64,000 nucleotides of DNA, from assembly GCF_030035675.1 (NCBI RefSeq), contig NC_084482.1:223244943-223308942 (forward strand), written 5' to 3'. The notes under the pieces are model-generated. The model did no database searches. It was not told where the DNA came from and saw only the letters and a program-made list of their open reading frames with translations. Position numbers and translations under genes: made by a program. The stretch comes from Rhineura floridana. Its lineage: Eukaryota; Chordata; Lepidosauria; Squamata; Rhineuridae. Within the stretch, counting starts at the first letter, position 1. Each line of letters starts with the position of its first letter. Positions 51,229-63,071 of the stretch are shown piece after piece.

Positions 51229-52691
51229 CTTTTTATTTATTTATTTATTATTTGATTTATATCCTGCCCTTCCTCCCAGCAAGAGCCCAAGGCAGCAAAC
51301 AAAAGCACTAAAAACACTTTAAAACATCATAAAAACAGACTTTAAAATACATTAAAACAAAACAACTAAAAATTTTTTTTAAAGTTTTGAAGACAAAAAA
51401 ATGTTTAAAAATATTTGTTTTTTTAAAAAGTTTAAAAACATATTAAAAAGCAATTCCAACTCAGAAGCAGACCTGGGACAAAGTCTCAACTTAAAAGGCA
51501 TACAATTAAGATAAAATTAAATTATAAAAACATACAATTAAGATAAAATTAAATTATACACAAACTTAAAACCATGAAACAGGCACTTAAAATACTGAAA
51601 CACAATTTAAAATGATACAAATAACAGCCTAAAACAATGAAACAAACCTTGTAGAGCCCAATCCTAAACACCTTCTATCCCAAAAGCCTGTTGGAATAAA
51701 AAGGTCGGAATAAATGGCGGGTGGATACAGACATAGATATCTCCAATTCTTCTAAGCTACAGTGATGCTCTACCCCCTGTACCAGCCACCTTCCTCTATG
51801 CATTCCTGCAATATCAGTATCCTTGGCACATGTTCAGTCTGCTACAGCAGTTCAATTCACTATTGTCTATGTGACTCCCCTGCCTAGAAGGAATGGCAGC
51901 CAGAATCCTCCTCATGCCAAAAAGAGAACAGAGATGGTGCCTGTCTAATGGTTCAAGGGAGGGGATGCCACAGGATAGGTGCCACCACACTAAAGGCCCG
52001 CTTCCTATGTTGTGCAGAATGGACCTCCTGATAAGATGGTATCTGCAGGAGACCCTCACCGGCAGGGCACAGTGAAGGACTGAGAATATAAGGGGTAAGA
52101 CGGTCTTTCAGGTATCCTGGTCACAACCTGTATAGGGCTTTGTACACCAAAACTAGAACCTTGAACTTGGCCCAGTAGCAAATGGGCAGCCAGTGCAATT
52201 CTTTCAGCAGCGGGGTGACATGTTGGCCAGACCGTGCCCAGTGAGCAGTCTTACCACCGCAGTTTGCACCAGCTGCAGCTTCTGGACCAACCTCAAGGGC
52301 AGCCCCACATAGACTGCATTACAGTAATCTAGCCCAGAGGTTACCAGTGCATGGACAACAGTGGTTAGGCTATTCCTGTCCAGAAACGGCCACAGCTCTC
52401 TTACCAGGAGTGGTTAGTGGCACTCCTAACCACTGAGGTCACCTAGGCCTCTAGTGACAAAGATGGATCCAGGAGCACCCCAGACTACAGACCTGCTCTT
52501 TCAGAGGGAGTACGACCCCATCCAAAGCAGGCAACTGACCAATTATCTGAACTCCTGAACCACCAACCCATAGCACCTCCATCTTGCTAGGATTCAGACT
52601 CAGTTTATTGGCCCTCATCCAGCCCACCACCAAGTCCAGGCAGCGGTCCAGGGCTTGCACTACCTCTCCCGATTCAGATGTTACAGAGAAA
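51229..52691 (-). mobile_element. L2-type LINE 3' portion, unit 2
   Basis: Unit-2 copy of the eroded L2 element, downstream of gene C exon 6. Confidence 0.78.
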
Positions 52692-53500
52692 TAGAGCTGG
52701 GCATCCTCCGTTTTTAGGAACTGTACCCATTTCTGTTAAACCTTCCCAGATGGCTCCTCTAAATCGCATAATTTGGAATCCAGTAATCCTATAATCTTGC
52801 AACTATTTTGTTCCCAAGAGGCTTCTATCTGCTGTACGTTCTGCTTTTTCGGACACTCTAGAATGGTCACTTTGATTCCCAAAATAGCTGGTTTTGGCTG
52901 ACGCAAATCAGATTCAACACCTCCAGGAAACTAAATGTGTCTCCAGATTTGGTGGGAGGGGGCTTGCAAACTACAAGTAGAACTGCAGTTCACCTCCCTA
53001 CTTTGAGGGGCGACATGCAACTTTTTCTATGCCTCCAGCTATGTTCCATCTATACACATTTGAGCAGAGAAGGGTAAGGTACAGTTGAAAGGAGCAGCAA
53101 TCATTAAAAGTTGATTCTCCCCCCCCACACACACACTTAGGCTTTCTAATTGATCAGCTTGATTTCTTACCCACACATCACTAGCAGATCCCAGGGTGGA
53201 TGACAACAGTGTAACAATCAGTTGTTCAAAACTATTAAAACAGATTGCAGTCACAGGAATAGGGCAAATTTATGCCACAAACCACTTAGAGGTTTTCTAC
53301 AATCAAGAGATATATAAATATTGTTAATTAGATTAACAAATAAATACAATTGAGAGATTGCCCAATTTATGTGATGATTAAAATAAAGGTTCTGTGCAGA
53401 TTTTAACCACTCAGTGCAAGGAATCAGGAAAGTAGCCAGATATACAGTTTCTCATGTGGAATCATCCCACAAAACTGGAAATGCTGAGAAAGATAATGTG

Positions 53501-54444
53501 TCACATTGCTCTTGATAAATGACACCTCTGAAAAGCTGTTTCATGAGAAACTTTTGTTGTTAAATGTGTCTTTGTATTCAGATCAGGCCTCAGGAAAATA
53601 ATGTAGCACTTGGAAATGAAGATGCAGCCCAGAAGCCCAGCACTGGAGGCCAAGATGGAGAAGACCTGCACGGCTACCATGTATTTCCCCTTCGTGCTCA
53701 GGTAGGTGGGCACAAAGGAGACCCAAACACTGCAGAAGACCAGCATGCTGAAAGTGATCAGCTTGCCTTCATTGAAGGCCCCAGGCAGCTTCCTGGCCAG
53801 GAAAGCCACCATGAAGCAGATGGCAGCCAGGAAGCCCATGTAGCCAAGAGCAACATAAAACATGGTGACAGACCCTTCATTGCATTGCAGGATGATCTCT
53901 CCAGGCTGGGAGTGCATGTCAGACTCTGGAAATGGGGGAGAGATACTCAACCAGATGGTGCATATGATAACTTGGGCACTGGAACAGGAAATAACAATGG
54001 AGTTGGCCAGACACTTCCCCAGCCATCTCCTCGCTCTGTTCCCTGGCTTTGTGGCTAGGAAGGCCAGTACTACAGTGATGGTTTTTGCCAACACAGAAGA
54101 GACAGCAACTGAGAAGATGATGCTGAAGGCTGTTTGTCGGAGAAAACAGGTCACTTTTCTTGGCTGGCCGATGAAGAGGAAGGAGGACAGAAAGGAAAGC
54201 AGGAGGGAGACGAGGAGGATGTAGGAGAGGTCCCGGTTGTTGGCTTTGACTATCGGAGTTTCTTGGAATGCAATGAAAGTACCTAAAACAAAGCCTGTGG
54301 TCAAGGACAAAAACAGGATGAGACAAGCCAGGAGGATCCCCAAAGAATCTTCATAGGCCAGGAAGGTGATAGTCTTGGGGATACACTGATCTTTGTCCTT
54401 GTTTGGATGCTGATCTACTGGACATTTGGTGCACCACTCTGCAT
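53501..54444 (-). CDS. V2R gene C exon 6 (seven-helix domain)
   Basis: Residues 556-869 and the stop. The translation is the same as gene B exon 6, and no base difference was noticed over 944 bases. Confidence 0.95.
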
Positions 54445-57400
54445 CTGCAAAAAGAGGAGTAATATCTGATGTGTATCTATCTGACCAGCTTCCCATTTAC
54501 AGAAAGAAATGTCAAACCAGTGCTCAGAGGCACATCTTACCCAATTCTTCCAAGCTACACAGGAAGTGGATTGGACTGTGAAAGACCAATCCAAATTGTG
54601 TTTGCATTTCGACAAATTTGTAAGGCAGTACAATATCTCATAGAGGAGGTCAGGCCTCCTGCTCCTCTGGTGCATTCGCTATAACTGCCCAATTTCCCTG
54701 CTTTTTAAAGTTTGATAGAAATAGCTGTGGGCTATAGGTACGTTCTTAAACCTCAAGGTTTTTAGCCTATTAGTGAATATATATATATCTGTACATAATA
54801 TTTTTGTAAGCACACTACAAAAGGGAGGGAGACCCATGAAGATAAGGAGTGCTGGTGATTCATGAGGGGAGGATGGAGGGGAGCACTGGTGACCCATGGG
54901 AGGAGGGAAGGGGAGTTCTGGTGACCCATAGGGGTAAAGGAGGGGGAGTGCTGGCAACAGAAGGGGAGGAGGGAGGGGGAGCACTGGTGATCTGTGGGGA
55001 GGTGCACTGGCACATGTAGGTGGGGTTGGTGAGTGAAGCGAGCAGGGGCAGAGCCCCTAGTATATCAAATAAAAATCAATAAAATCAATAAAATTTTCAC
55101 ATATGACCAAGGTGATCAGGAATTGGTATTAATAATATTATAAGATAGAAAAATCCTGGGGGAACAGGTATGTCTTCAGCTGGTGGTAAAAGCACCCCGT
55201 AGTTGGTGTTCACATGATCTTAACAGGAAAAGTATTCCTTATGGTTGGCACCAAAGTGTAGGTTCCCCTACTTTGCACAACTTCATGCAACTGGAAGCAA
55301 GGCTTCCTCACCTTTTAAAAATGTATGTGTGTTTTAGTTTTTTAGCAAGAGATGTGTAGATGTAACCAATATATGAGGTATGGCTTAATTTCTAAATAAA
55401 TGGTATGGAGCCAATTTTGTCTAAAAATCATACTTGGGCCCTTTCACATGGAAGCTCTTCCCCTGCCCATAGATGTGCAGATAGTTGTTGATTATTATTT
55501 TTAGTGAGGAGACAATGCCATTCTGCACATGTGTAATCACACACCTTACTAAATAAATGTTGCACAAGTCTAATTGGGATGAAAACAGAAAGTTTTAAAA
55601 TTGCAAAACTACAATCAATTTGTGCTTGAAAACATAATCACATGTTGGAGATCATGAAGCCTCTTGCATGAAGTTCAGCTAACCCTTTTATGCATTGGTG
55701 CTATCAGATGCCCAGTTTGGAGGTTTTTCTCCCACTCTGAGAAGGCTTCCAACTGTCATGGAGAGTGACCAAGCAAGATAGTGTATATGCACACAGAAGG
55801 AAAATGCAAAGGGGTGTTGAAGTGAGATGCACTTTGCATGTGAGTTAAAATCACACACCACTGGGCAGTTCTAAATTTTCATTTTAAAAAGCCCTGGATA
55901 TCTGTGAGAATCTTTGCCCTCTTCCCCAAGGGTGCCCCTTTCCGCTGGAGTCACCCACCTTCCTGAGTGGAGATGGTCCCTTCCCCACAGGGAACGCAGT
56001 CATAGCAGCAAAGTGGATTTCCTTCCTGAACCACCTTGACAAATCCAGGGCGGCAGCTTTCCACACACCTGGAAGAAGGCAGGGTCTAAGTATAAAGACA
56101 AGGAGCATCAAGGAGAATGTGTTAGTGGTAAATTATCCAGGGAAATGAGACACAGCGCTGGGAAGGACCCAAGGGAACCTCTAGGTTCTGGTTCATCTTG
56201 AAGCTTGGAACTAAGTTTAAGCCTCTCATGCTGAAATAACTGTGTTGTCTCTTGAGGTGCATGAAGGATAGCACATTATATGGTAATGGGGGACTGGGCC
56301 TTCTCTGTTCTGGCACCCCAGGTATAGGATTTCATTTGTCTGTCTTCCTCAAAGCCCACCATGGAATTCTAAGGAATACAGACACTGTGGCAGGAGTCCA
56401 CTGCTATGTAATGCCTTTGATGCACAACTGGGTAGCAGAGCTAAGACCTCTGTCTGAGGTCTGGAAGAATTGCTGAGTTGGCAGGCATTCAAACACAGCC
56501 ACACAGAAAGCGTGGTATCTTTATCAGAGCTTAAGGGATGGGAAATAGAATGAAATGAGAGTGATTATTTCTCCCACCTGGTTGAGCCATTTAGGCCACA
56601 CAATGGCATCCTGGTTGATGGTGCAGTGTAGGTCTGGGGATCCCTCTCTGTACAGATTCCCAAACTTCACCTTAAGGACAGAGTTATTGGGAAACACCAC
56701 CCAGTTCACAATGTCCAAGTCGGCTGCCAGTTCTCCACTGTCATCCAAATACACTCTGTCCATGGAGGAATTGTAAAACTGGGGGCTTCTCAAGAAAGGG
56801 TGGAGCTAGGATGGCAGAGAAAAGAGCAGCATTTAGAACACGTGAAACCACATTGGATAACCACTTCTGCCCATTTTATGTTTGGACCTCCTCTGACTCA
56901 GGGCTGGTTGCAGACTCAAGTACTCTGTGTCTTTTTAAAATGATTGGAAGGGACCCGGTTCCATTCCTGAATGCCCTCTGTTTGTTTAAGTGGTTTGGAA
57001 AGATGTATAAATACCTTCAGAAGAATTTGCAAGCTGGGCTTGGTGTTTCAGGCAGAAAACCAGGACAACAGAGCTTGGAAAAGTTACTTTTTTGAACTAC
57101 AACTCCCATCAGCCCCAGCCAGCATGGCCACTGGATTGGGCTGATGGGCGTTGTAGTTCAAAAAAGTAACTTTTCCAAGCTCTGGGACATTCTCTTCACA
57201 TAGTGTGTTTTGGGCACCTTTAAAGAGTAGCAAATTTGAAGCCATGAGCAGTGTAATCCTAAACATGCCTACTCAGAAGTAAGCTCCATTAAGTCTGGAA
57301 GAGGAAGGGACATCCATAGTGCAGACAGGGAGGTGCCAAAGTCACACCTCGATCAGGAGTACGGTTTGGCTCCACTTTCTGCTTCCAGTCCACAAGCATT

Positions 57401-59738
57401 TCATCACATTGGAATGCATTTCCAAACCATCTTTGGGATTTTCCCCTGAACTTCCAGTTTCACCTGCGTTGGATAGCAAGTGGAGCCCAACCCAAGTAGT
57501 AACAAGGTGGAAAAGGCACGTAGAGACTAACAGGGAAGCCTAGAGAGGTTTGCATTAATGTGGGCACAACAAGCTTCTCTATAATAATAATAATAATAAT
57601 TTTAATGTATAAGTCGCCTATCTTTCCAATGGCCACTCTAGGCGACGTACAACTCAGTTAAAAATACATCATAATAAATACAGTACAAGAATAAAACAGT
57701 AAAACAGTGACAGTTCAGAGTAGCAGGCAATTGGTCAAAAAGATTAACCCTCCCCGGAAGTCCCGAAGGCCTGTCAGAAAAGCCAGGTCTTCAAGGCCTG
57801 GCGGAATACATTCAGGGAAGGGGCATGCCGAAGATCATATGGGAGGGAGTTCCAGAGAGTGGGGGCCGCCACTGAAAAGGCCCTCTCTCTAGTCCCCACC
57901 GGCCTAGCTGTTTTAGTTGGTGGGACTGAGAGAAGGCCCTGTGTGGCTGATCTTGTCGGGCGGCATAATTGGTGGCGTTGGAGGCGCTCCATCAGATAAA
58001 CTGGGCCGAGACCGTGTAGGGCTTTAAAGGTTAATACCAACACCTTGAATTGGGCCCGGAAAACAACTGGGAGCCAGTGCAGATCGAACAGCACTGGGGT
58101 GATGTGCTCCCGGCGACGACAATTTGTAAGTAGTCGAGCCGCCGCATTTTGTATAAGTTGTAGTTTCCGGACCGTTTTCAAGGGTAGCCCCACGTAGAGC
58201 GCATTACAGTAGTCTAAACGAGAGGTGACCAGGGCATGTACCACCTCTAGGCTTCCCTTTCACTTTCTAGTATTAACCCCCAAATACTGTGCACCCCCTT
58301 TGCCATTAAAAGCAGGAAAGGCAGGAGGAACTGGCAGGGTGGGATGTCCCACCCCCCACTGAAGGAAAGAGAGTCAGCCCTGGCTCCTCTGAGCTGGGCT
58401 AGATCCCAGGCACCCCTCAGTGAAGTAGGAGTGGGCCCAAGGAAGGGAAGGAAGGGCAAGCGTGCCTGACCGTGCAGGCAGGGGCAGCAAATCCGGTGTA
58501 GAGTTCATGGCAATCATGTTTGCTCCACACCCAGTGCAAGCATGCAAAGTTGTTGAAATTCCAATTTTAAAACCAACGTGGGTGGAATTCATGCCCATCC
58601 CTAGTCAGGAGCCACAAAAGCTTAGAGAAAGTCTGTGCCACAGAATCACCCCTGCTCAAAGGAATTCTGATAAAGAGGGCTTACTTCAAATGGGCCACTG
58701 CAGGCAAAGGGAGGGGTTGAGCCACTGATGGGGGTTGTTACTAGACAGGCCGTGGCCTCCAAGACCAGTATAAAAGGGCACAAAGAAGGAACAGCAAACA
58801 GATTCACAACTGGGTTTGCAAAATTACACCTCCCCACTACATTCTAGATTCTAAAGCCAAGACAATGATTCTGGAATTGTACGATCAATGGTCATGTTCA
58901 GCAGAGATGCCTTTGATGGGAAAGGAAATACCTCCCATGGCTTTAGCCTTTGAACTTCCAGTCTGTCCTTCACCTTCCATTTAGATCTAGATGAATAAAT
59001 GACATCTAAGGCCCGTGCCACAGCTTGGACAGTGTTGTAAATCCAGTAGCTGTCTAGAGAGAGGACTCTTTCCAGATCATCTTGGGACAACATCTCCAGG
59101 TCCTCTCTCTCTCTGCATCTTGTCCAACCTTTCACCGACAATGCATGCTTTGAATAGGAACAATTAAAAGCTCTCTCCTGAAGCCCCATGATCATGAAGA
59201 AAAAGGGTACAAAATCATCATAGTTTATCTTTTTATTTGTCTCAATAAAGAAGGAAAAAATACCATGGATGTGTTGGAAAGATAAGCCACTGTACATTAA
59301 GTTCAAAGAGATGTCCCACATAGCTGTTGTGATCCAGACTTGCCCTTCAATGGGCTTTATAAATGTGTTGAATAAATTTTGTACAGTGAATATTCCTGTT
59401 GAGATATAAATAGGGTCAGCATAGTAAACAAATACATGGACTTGTCTCCATTTGAGAAATGGAAATGGATTGATCAGAACGTCATCTGTATTCGGTCGTG
59501 GGAAGGTTTCTGAGATGGCAACACAAATGCCATTCCCGTTGAGCAGAGGCCTCAAGGTCTTCATGAACCTCTCTCCATTGTCAGTGTCTGGAGCGATGAG
59601 ACCAGTGAATGTCCATCTGAAGTGCAGGAGCAGCTTGACAATCCCTGGGTACTGGAATTCTTCTTTGGGGACCATCCGGTAGAAAAAAGGGAACTGGGTC
59701 TTATCACTCAGAGCAGGAGAGACAGAAGCATAACTGAC
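53501..59738 (-). CDS. Vomeronasal type-2 receptor gene C, 3' part (exons 3-6)
   Basis: The third V2R copy. Exons 59738-58932 (exon 3), 56805-56578 (4), 56085-55959 (5) and 54444-53501 (6) are all in frame with the same splice signals as gene B. Exons 1 and 2 lie beyond the right edge, past the third Ngaro-like fossil that starts near 60230 in intron 2. Exon 6 looks identical to B. Exon 4 has one change (F498C, B numbering). Exon 3 has 11 residue changes including a three-residue cluster at 235-237 (LRS in B, NGN here). No stop or frame change is seen, so it is probably a working receptor with an altered ligand-binding face. Confidence 0.9.
54788..55060 (+). mobile_element. Helitron-like non-autonomous element in intron 5 of gene C
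   Basis: Unit-2 copy with the same hairpin, CTAG end and minisatellite (about 54847-55009). The unit number of the minisatellite is unchanged. Confidence 0.5.
55959..56085 (-). CDS. V2R gene C exon 5 (cysteine-rich linker)
   Basis: A 127-base exon with the same translation as gene B exon 5, including [11 protein letters not shown]. Both splice sites are preserved. Confidence 0.92.
56578..56805 (-). CDS. V2R gene C exon 4
   Basis: Same 228-base exon as in gene B, in frame. The single residue change seen is H-F-T to H-C-T (residue 498), which adds a cysteine near the end of the ligand-binding domain. Confidence 0.92.
57069..57184. mobile_element. hAT miniature element in intron 3 of gene C
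   Basis: Unit-2 copy of the intron-3 palindrome. Confidence 0.8.
57576..58247 (-). mobile_element. L2-type LINE 3' end in intron 3 of gene C
   Basis: Unit-2 copy. The frame ends slightly earlier because of one base change near its C-terminus (a new stop after KTWLF). Confidence 0.87.
58932..59738 (-). CDS. V2R gene C exon 3 (ligand-binding core, diverged)
   Basis: An 807-base exon with the same splice borders as gene B. Changes from B: V201I, Q207H, T231R, L235N, R236G, S237N, E276D, C309W, H340N, E355Q, S372G. Only about three silent differences were noticed, so protein-changing differences dominate. Confidence 0.93.
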
Positions 59739-60291
59739 CTGGAAAGGAGAGAGCTTTTGGTTTGTGGTGATTTCTTTAGGATCAAGGCCCAAATATTTTT
59801 ACCCCAATATGGTCGATAAGGGCTGGATGGAGGAGGGAGGTCCCACGAGGGATGGGGGGAGAAATTTACATTTTAATGAACCACCACCAAATCCACACTT
59901 TTCAAACCAAGTAGCCTTCAAAATCTTCAGTTCACCACAGTTTTGAGATGCAGTTCTCCAACAACGTGTATGAAAAAGGATATATTAGCAGGAAGTGCAC
60001 ATAAAATGCATACATTAGTGAAAGTGCAATAATGCTTTTTATTGTGGGAAATTGCTTGCAAACATGCGTATAAGTAGATATTTGCATTAAAATGCTGATG
60101 AATAACTATGAGCATTTTTTAAAAAACAACCTACAAATTGCTGTAGGAATGTGGACAACTGAACATAGGATTGGAAAACTGAGAAAGTGAGAGAAACCAG
60201 TGTTGACAGAGTCCTCCATCCTTTGCATCCATCCCGCGTTCCGCGCCCGGGACTTACCGGGAGAAGAGACGTGTTTTGCGGCCGTAGCCGA

Positions 60292-60304
60292 GCCGCCATC
60301 TTGG
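60292..60304 (+). promoter_or_regulatory. YY1-like site in Ngaro leader, unit 3
   Basis: Third copy of the motif, unchanged between units. Confidence 0.5.
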
Positions 60305-61282
60305 TGAGGGGTCATGCACTCAGCACGCTGGTGCACTGACGTAGCACGCAGCTAGGGGGCAGGGCGGCAGACGGCCATTTAAGGCCGTACCGCCAGCCGC
60401 CCACCCTCACTGCAAATTTTTGGCGGCAATTTTAAACGGTCGGGAGGCCCTCCTGCATCGGCAGCGCGACGCGGCTCAGATCGCCCGCCGACGCACGCGG
60501 CTTCTCCAGGCCTACAGGCCAGGCCTTGGTGCGGGGCCGGTGGCGAGGAGCGGTCGGCGCGGCTCGATCGCAGAGCGGTGCGGCTGGGGAGCGGCGAAGA
60601 GCCCCTGGCTCCGGGCTGGGGCAGTAGTGAGCCTAGGCCTCCAGAGGCCCTCCAGCTACGGAGGATCGGTCTGCAGGAGCAGACCCAGAGGGGCAGCGGG
60701 GACAGCTCTAGGCCACCCAGCGGCTGAGGTGTGGCGGCAGCGGCCATCCAGCTGCGGAGGCGCGGCCTGCAGGAGACATCGGCAGGCCCGGTGGGGCAGC
60801 GGAGGGAGCCCTAGGCCATCCAGCGGCGGAGGTGTGGTGGCAGCGGCCATCCAGAGGCGGAGAGAGCCCTAGGCCTCGGGAGGCCCTCCAGCACAGCGAA
60901 GCTGCACGGCGACGGCAGCACGGCCTAGCGGCAGCGGCGAAATTCAGGCGAGGCGGCCTTGTGGCCGCGTTCTTTTCTCTTTAAATTACTCTTTAAATTA
61001 CTCTTTAAATTACTATCCAGGGGACCCCTGTGGGAAGGATCTCAGCCCATAGCAAGGGAGTGGTTCCCAGACCCATCTTGCACACCACCCCATTGGTCGC
61101 TTAGCAGCCCAGGGGCCAGGATTGTGGGGGTGAGATAAAGGGGCCCAGGAGCAGGGGACTGGTTTGAGTAGGGGACACGGTCCAGCTGGATGGTGAGGGT
61201 GCGGGGTCCCCCCTTAGGTATCCCCAGGCTGACCACCTCTCATTACTGCAGAAGACATCATCCCCCTACATGCTAGCTCAGG

Positions 61283-62886
61283 ATGCCACCCAAAAAAGGT
61301 CAAGGTGGGCCAAAAGAGAAGGGAAGGGCCCCCAGGGCAGAGGGTAGACGCCCACCCCCTGCTGCGGAGGATGGGGGACAGGTGGCAGGCATACCATGGA
61401 CCACTATACTGGCTAGGTTAGAAGCCCTGGAGAGGGGCCCTGCCCAGCCGGCAACGGGTAGAACAAGGGAACCACCCCCCAAGCAGCCCCGGGAGAAAGT
61501 GCAGCATCCAGTTGGCAGGGCTAACGCTGCGGCTATTACTTCTATCTTAGCGCGACTGGACGCGCTGCAGGCAGGGCCTAGTGGGGCCGCAGCAAGAGCG
61601 CCCGGAGCAGAAGCTGGAACAGCGTTGTCTTCACATGCAGTGGACAACATAGGGGGTGAGTCTCCCTGGGCAGCACAACAACAGGGGCAGTCCCAGTGGG
61701 GCTGGCCCCCGTGGGGGTTCCCATACTGGCCCTTTTCCCCACCAGCTAAAACCGAGCGGTATGGGCAAGCGGGGATCACCATGGGGGTGGGGCATGGCAC
61801 ACCACAACAGCTGCCTCCCCTAGGGGTGGCCTGTGAGCAGGTCTGGCAGGCCGCTGCCGGAACAGGGATGGGAGTGGGGGCTCAGCGCTCCTGGTCGGTA
61901 CCCCCCCAGCAGAGGACACTGACCCTCTGGGCTCAGTGAGGGAAGGGGCTATACCTTTCAGGGAGACATCAGCCCCACGGGGCTTTCACCTGCTGCCCGC
62001 TACAAAACAAAAAATTTGGAAAGGGGAGTACGTCGACTTATTCTCACTTCTGTACAGGGAACCAGTGAGGAGGGAGAAGGATAAGGGTGAAGAGGCAGAA
62101 CCTGACAAGCCCAAGAGGCGGCGCATTGAACTCACTTGGGCTAATTGGTTGCCTGCATTTCTGACATACATGGGGGTGGTGATGCAGAAACAGCCACAGA
62201 GGGGCCCTATTCTGATTAAATACCTCGATATCGTATATCGGGGCTACTCCGAGTTCCAGGGGGCAGCATGGCTCGCCTATGACGAAGCGTTCCGTATGAG
62301 GGCGGCCTTTGATACCTCCCTCCCCTGGGACAAAAAGGAAGCGGACCTGTGGCTACAGTTTATGTCACACTCCAAGCCCATAGCCGGGGATAGAACGGAC
62401 AGCGGCCACCTCCTGGCCCGCCAGGCAGCAGCAGCTCCTTCCCACGGGCCTGCGGGGCAGGGGGTTCAACCCCGCCTGCTCTGCTGGGAGTTCAGCTCCC
62501 GAGGCCGCTGTGGTCGTAACCCCTGCAGGTTCCGACACGAGTGCGCAATATGCGGGGTCCACATTCCTGAGCTGCCTGCCCCAGGGGCCGCCCCTTCAGA
62601 GGTGGGACCAGGGACTCACCTGGCGCAAGGAGACCGGGAGCTGCTAGCGCAGCTCAAGGAAAGGGGCCCCAGTCCAGTTAAACTCTCCGAACTCCAGCGC
62701 TTGGTCTGCTGTTACCCCCGAGTCCAAGACGCCCACTTTTTGCTACAGGGCTTTACAGAGGGTTTCCGGATTCCCTATTTGGGTCCCAGGCACCTCTTCA
62801 TGTTCCGCAACCTAAAATCAGTGGCGGGCATGGAATTGGTCGTGGGGGGGAAATTAGGAAGGAGGTCATGGCAGGCCGCGTGCTGA
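61283..62886 (+). mobile_element. Ngaro-like fossil part: gag-like region, unit 3
   Basis: Starts M-P-P-K-K, alanine/proline rich, with the Cys/His cluster around [12 protein letters not shown]. Equivalent to 30994-32720 in unit 2. Confidence 0.65.
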
Positions 62887-63071
62887 GCCCCTTTGCGGCA
62901 CCACCCATCCCTTCACTCAGAGTTTCCCCACTGGGCCTTGTTCCGAAGAAGGCACCAGGCAAATTTTGCCTTATACACCACCTGTCCTTTCCCCAGGGTG
63001 GGTCAGTAAATGACTTCATCCCATCAGACCTCTGCTCTGTCCGCTACACGTCATTCGACTGTGCGGTTCGT

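Larger units (their letters stand above)
28942..59230. repeat. Tandem segmental repeat, unit 2
   Basis: This 30,289-base unit matches unit 1 throughout and is followed directly by unit 3. Small differences include simple-repeat lengths (GATT, AT and CA runs) and scattered substitutions, so the units are real diverged copies and not one sequence printed twice. Confidence 0.95.
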
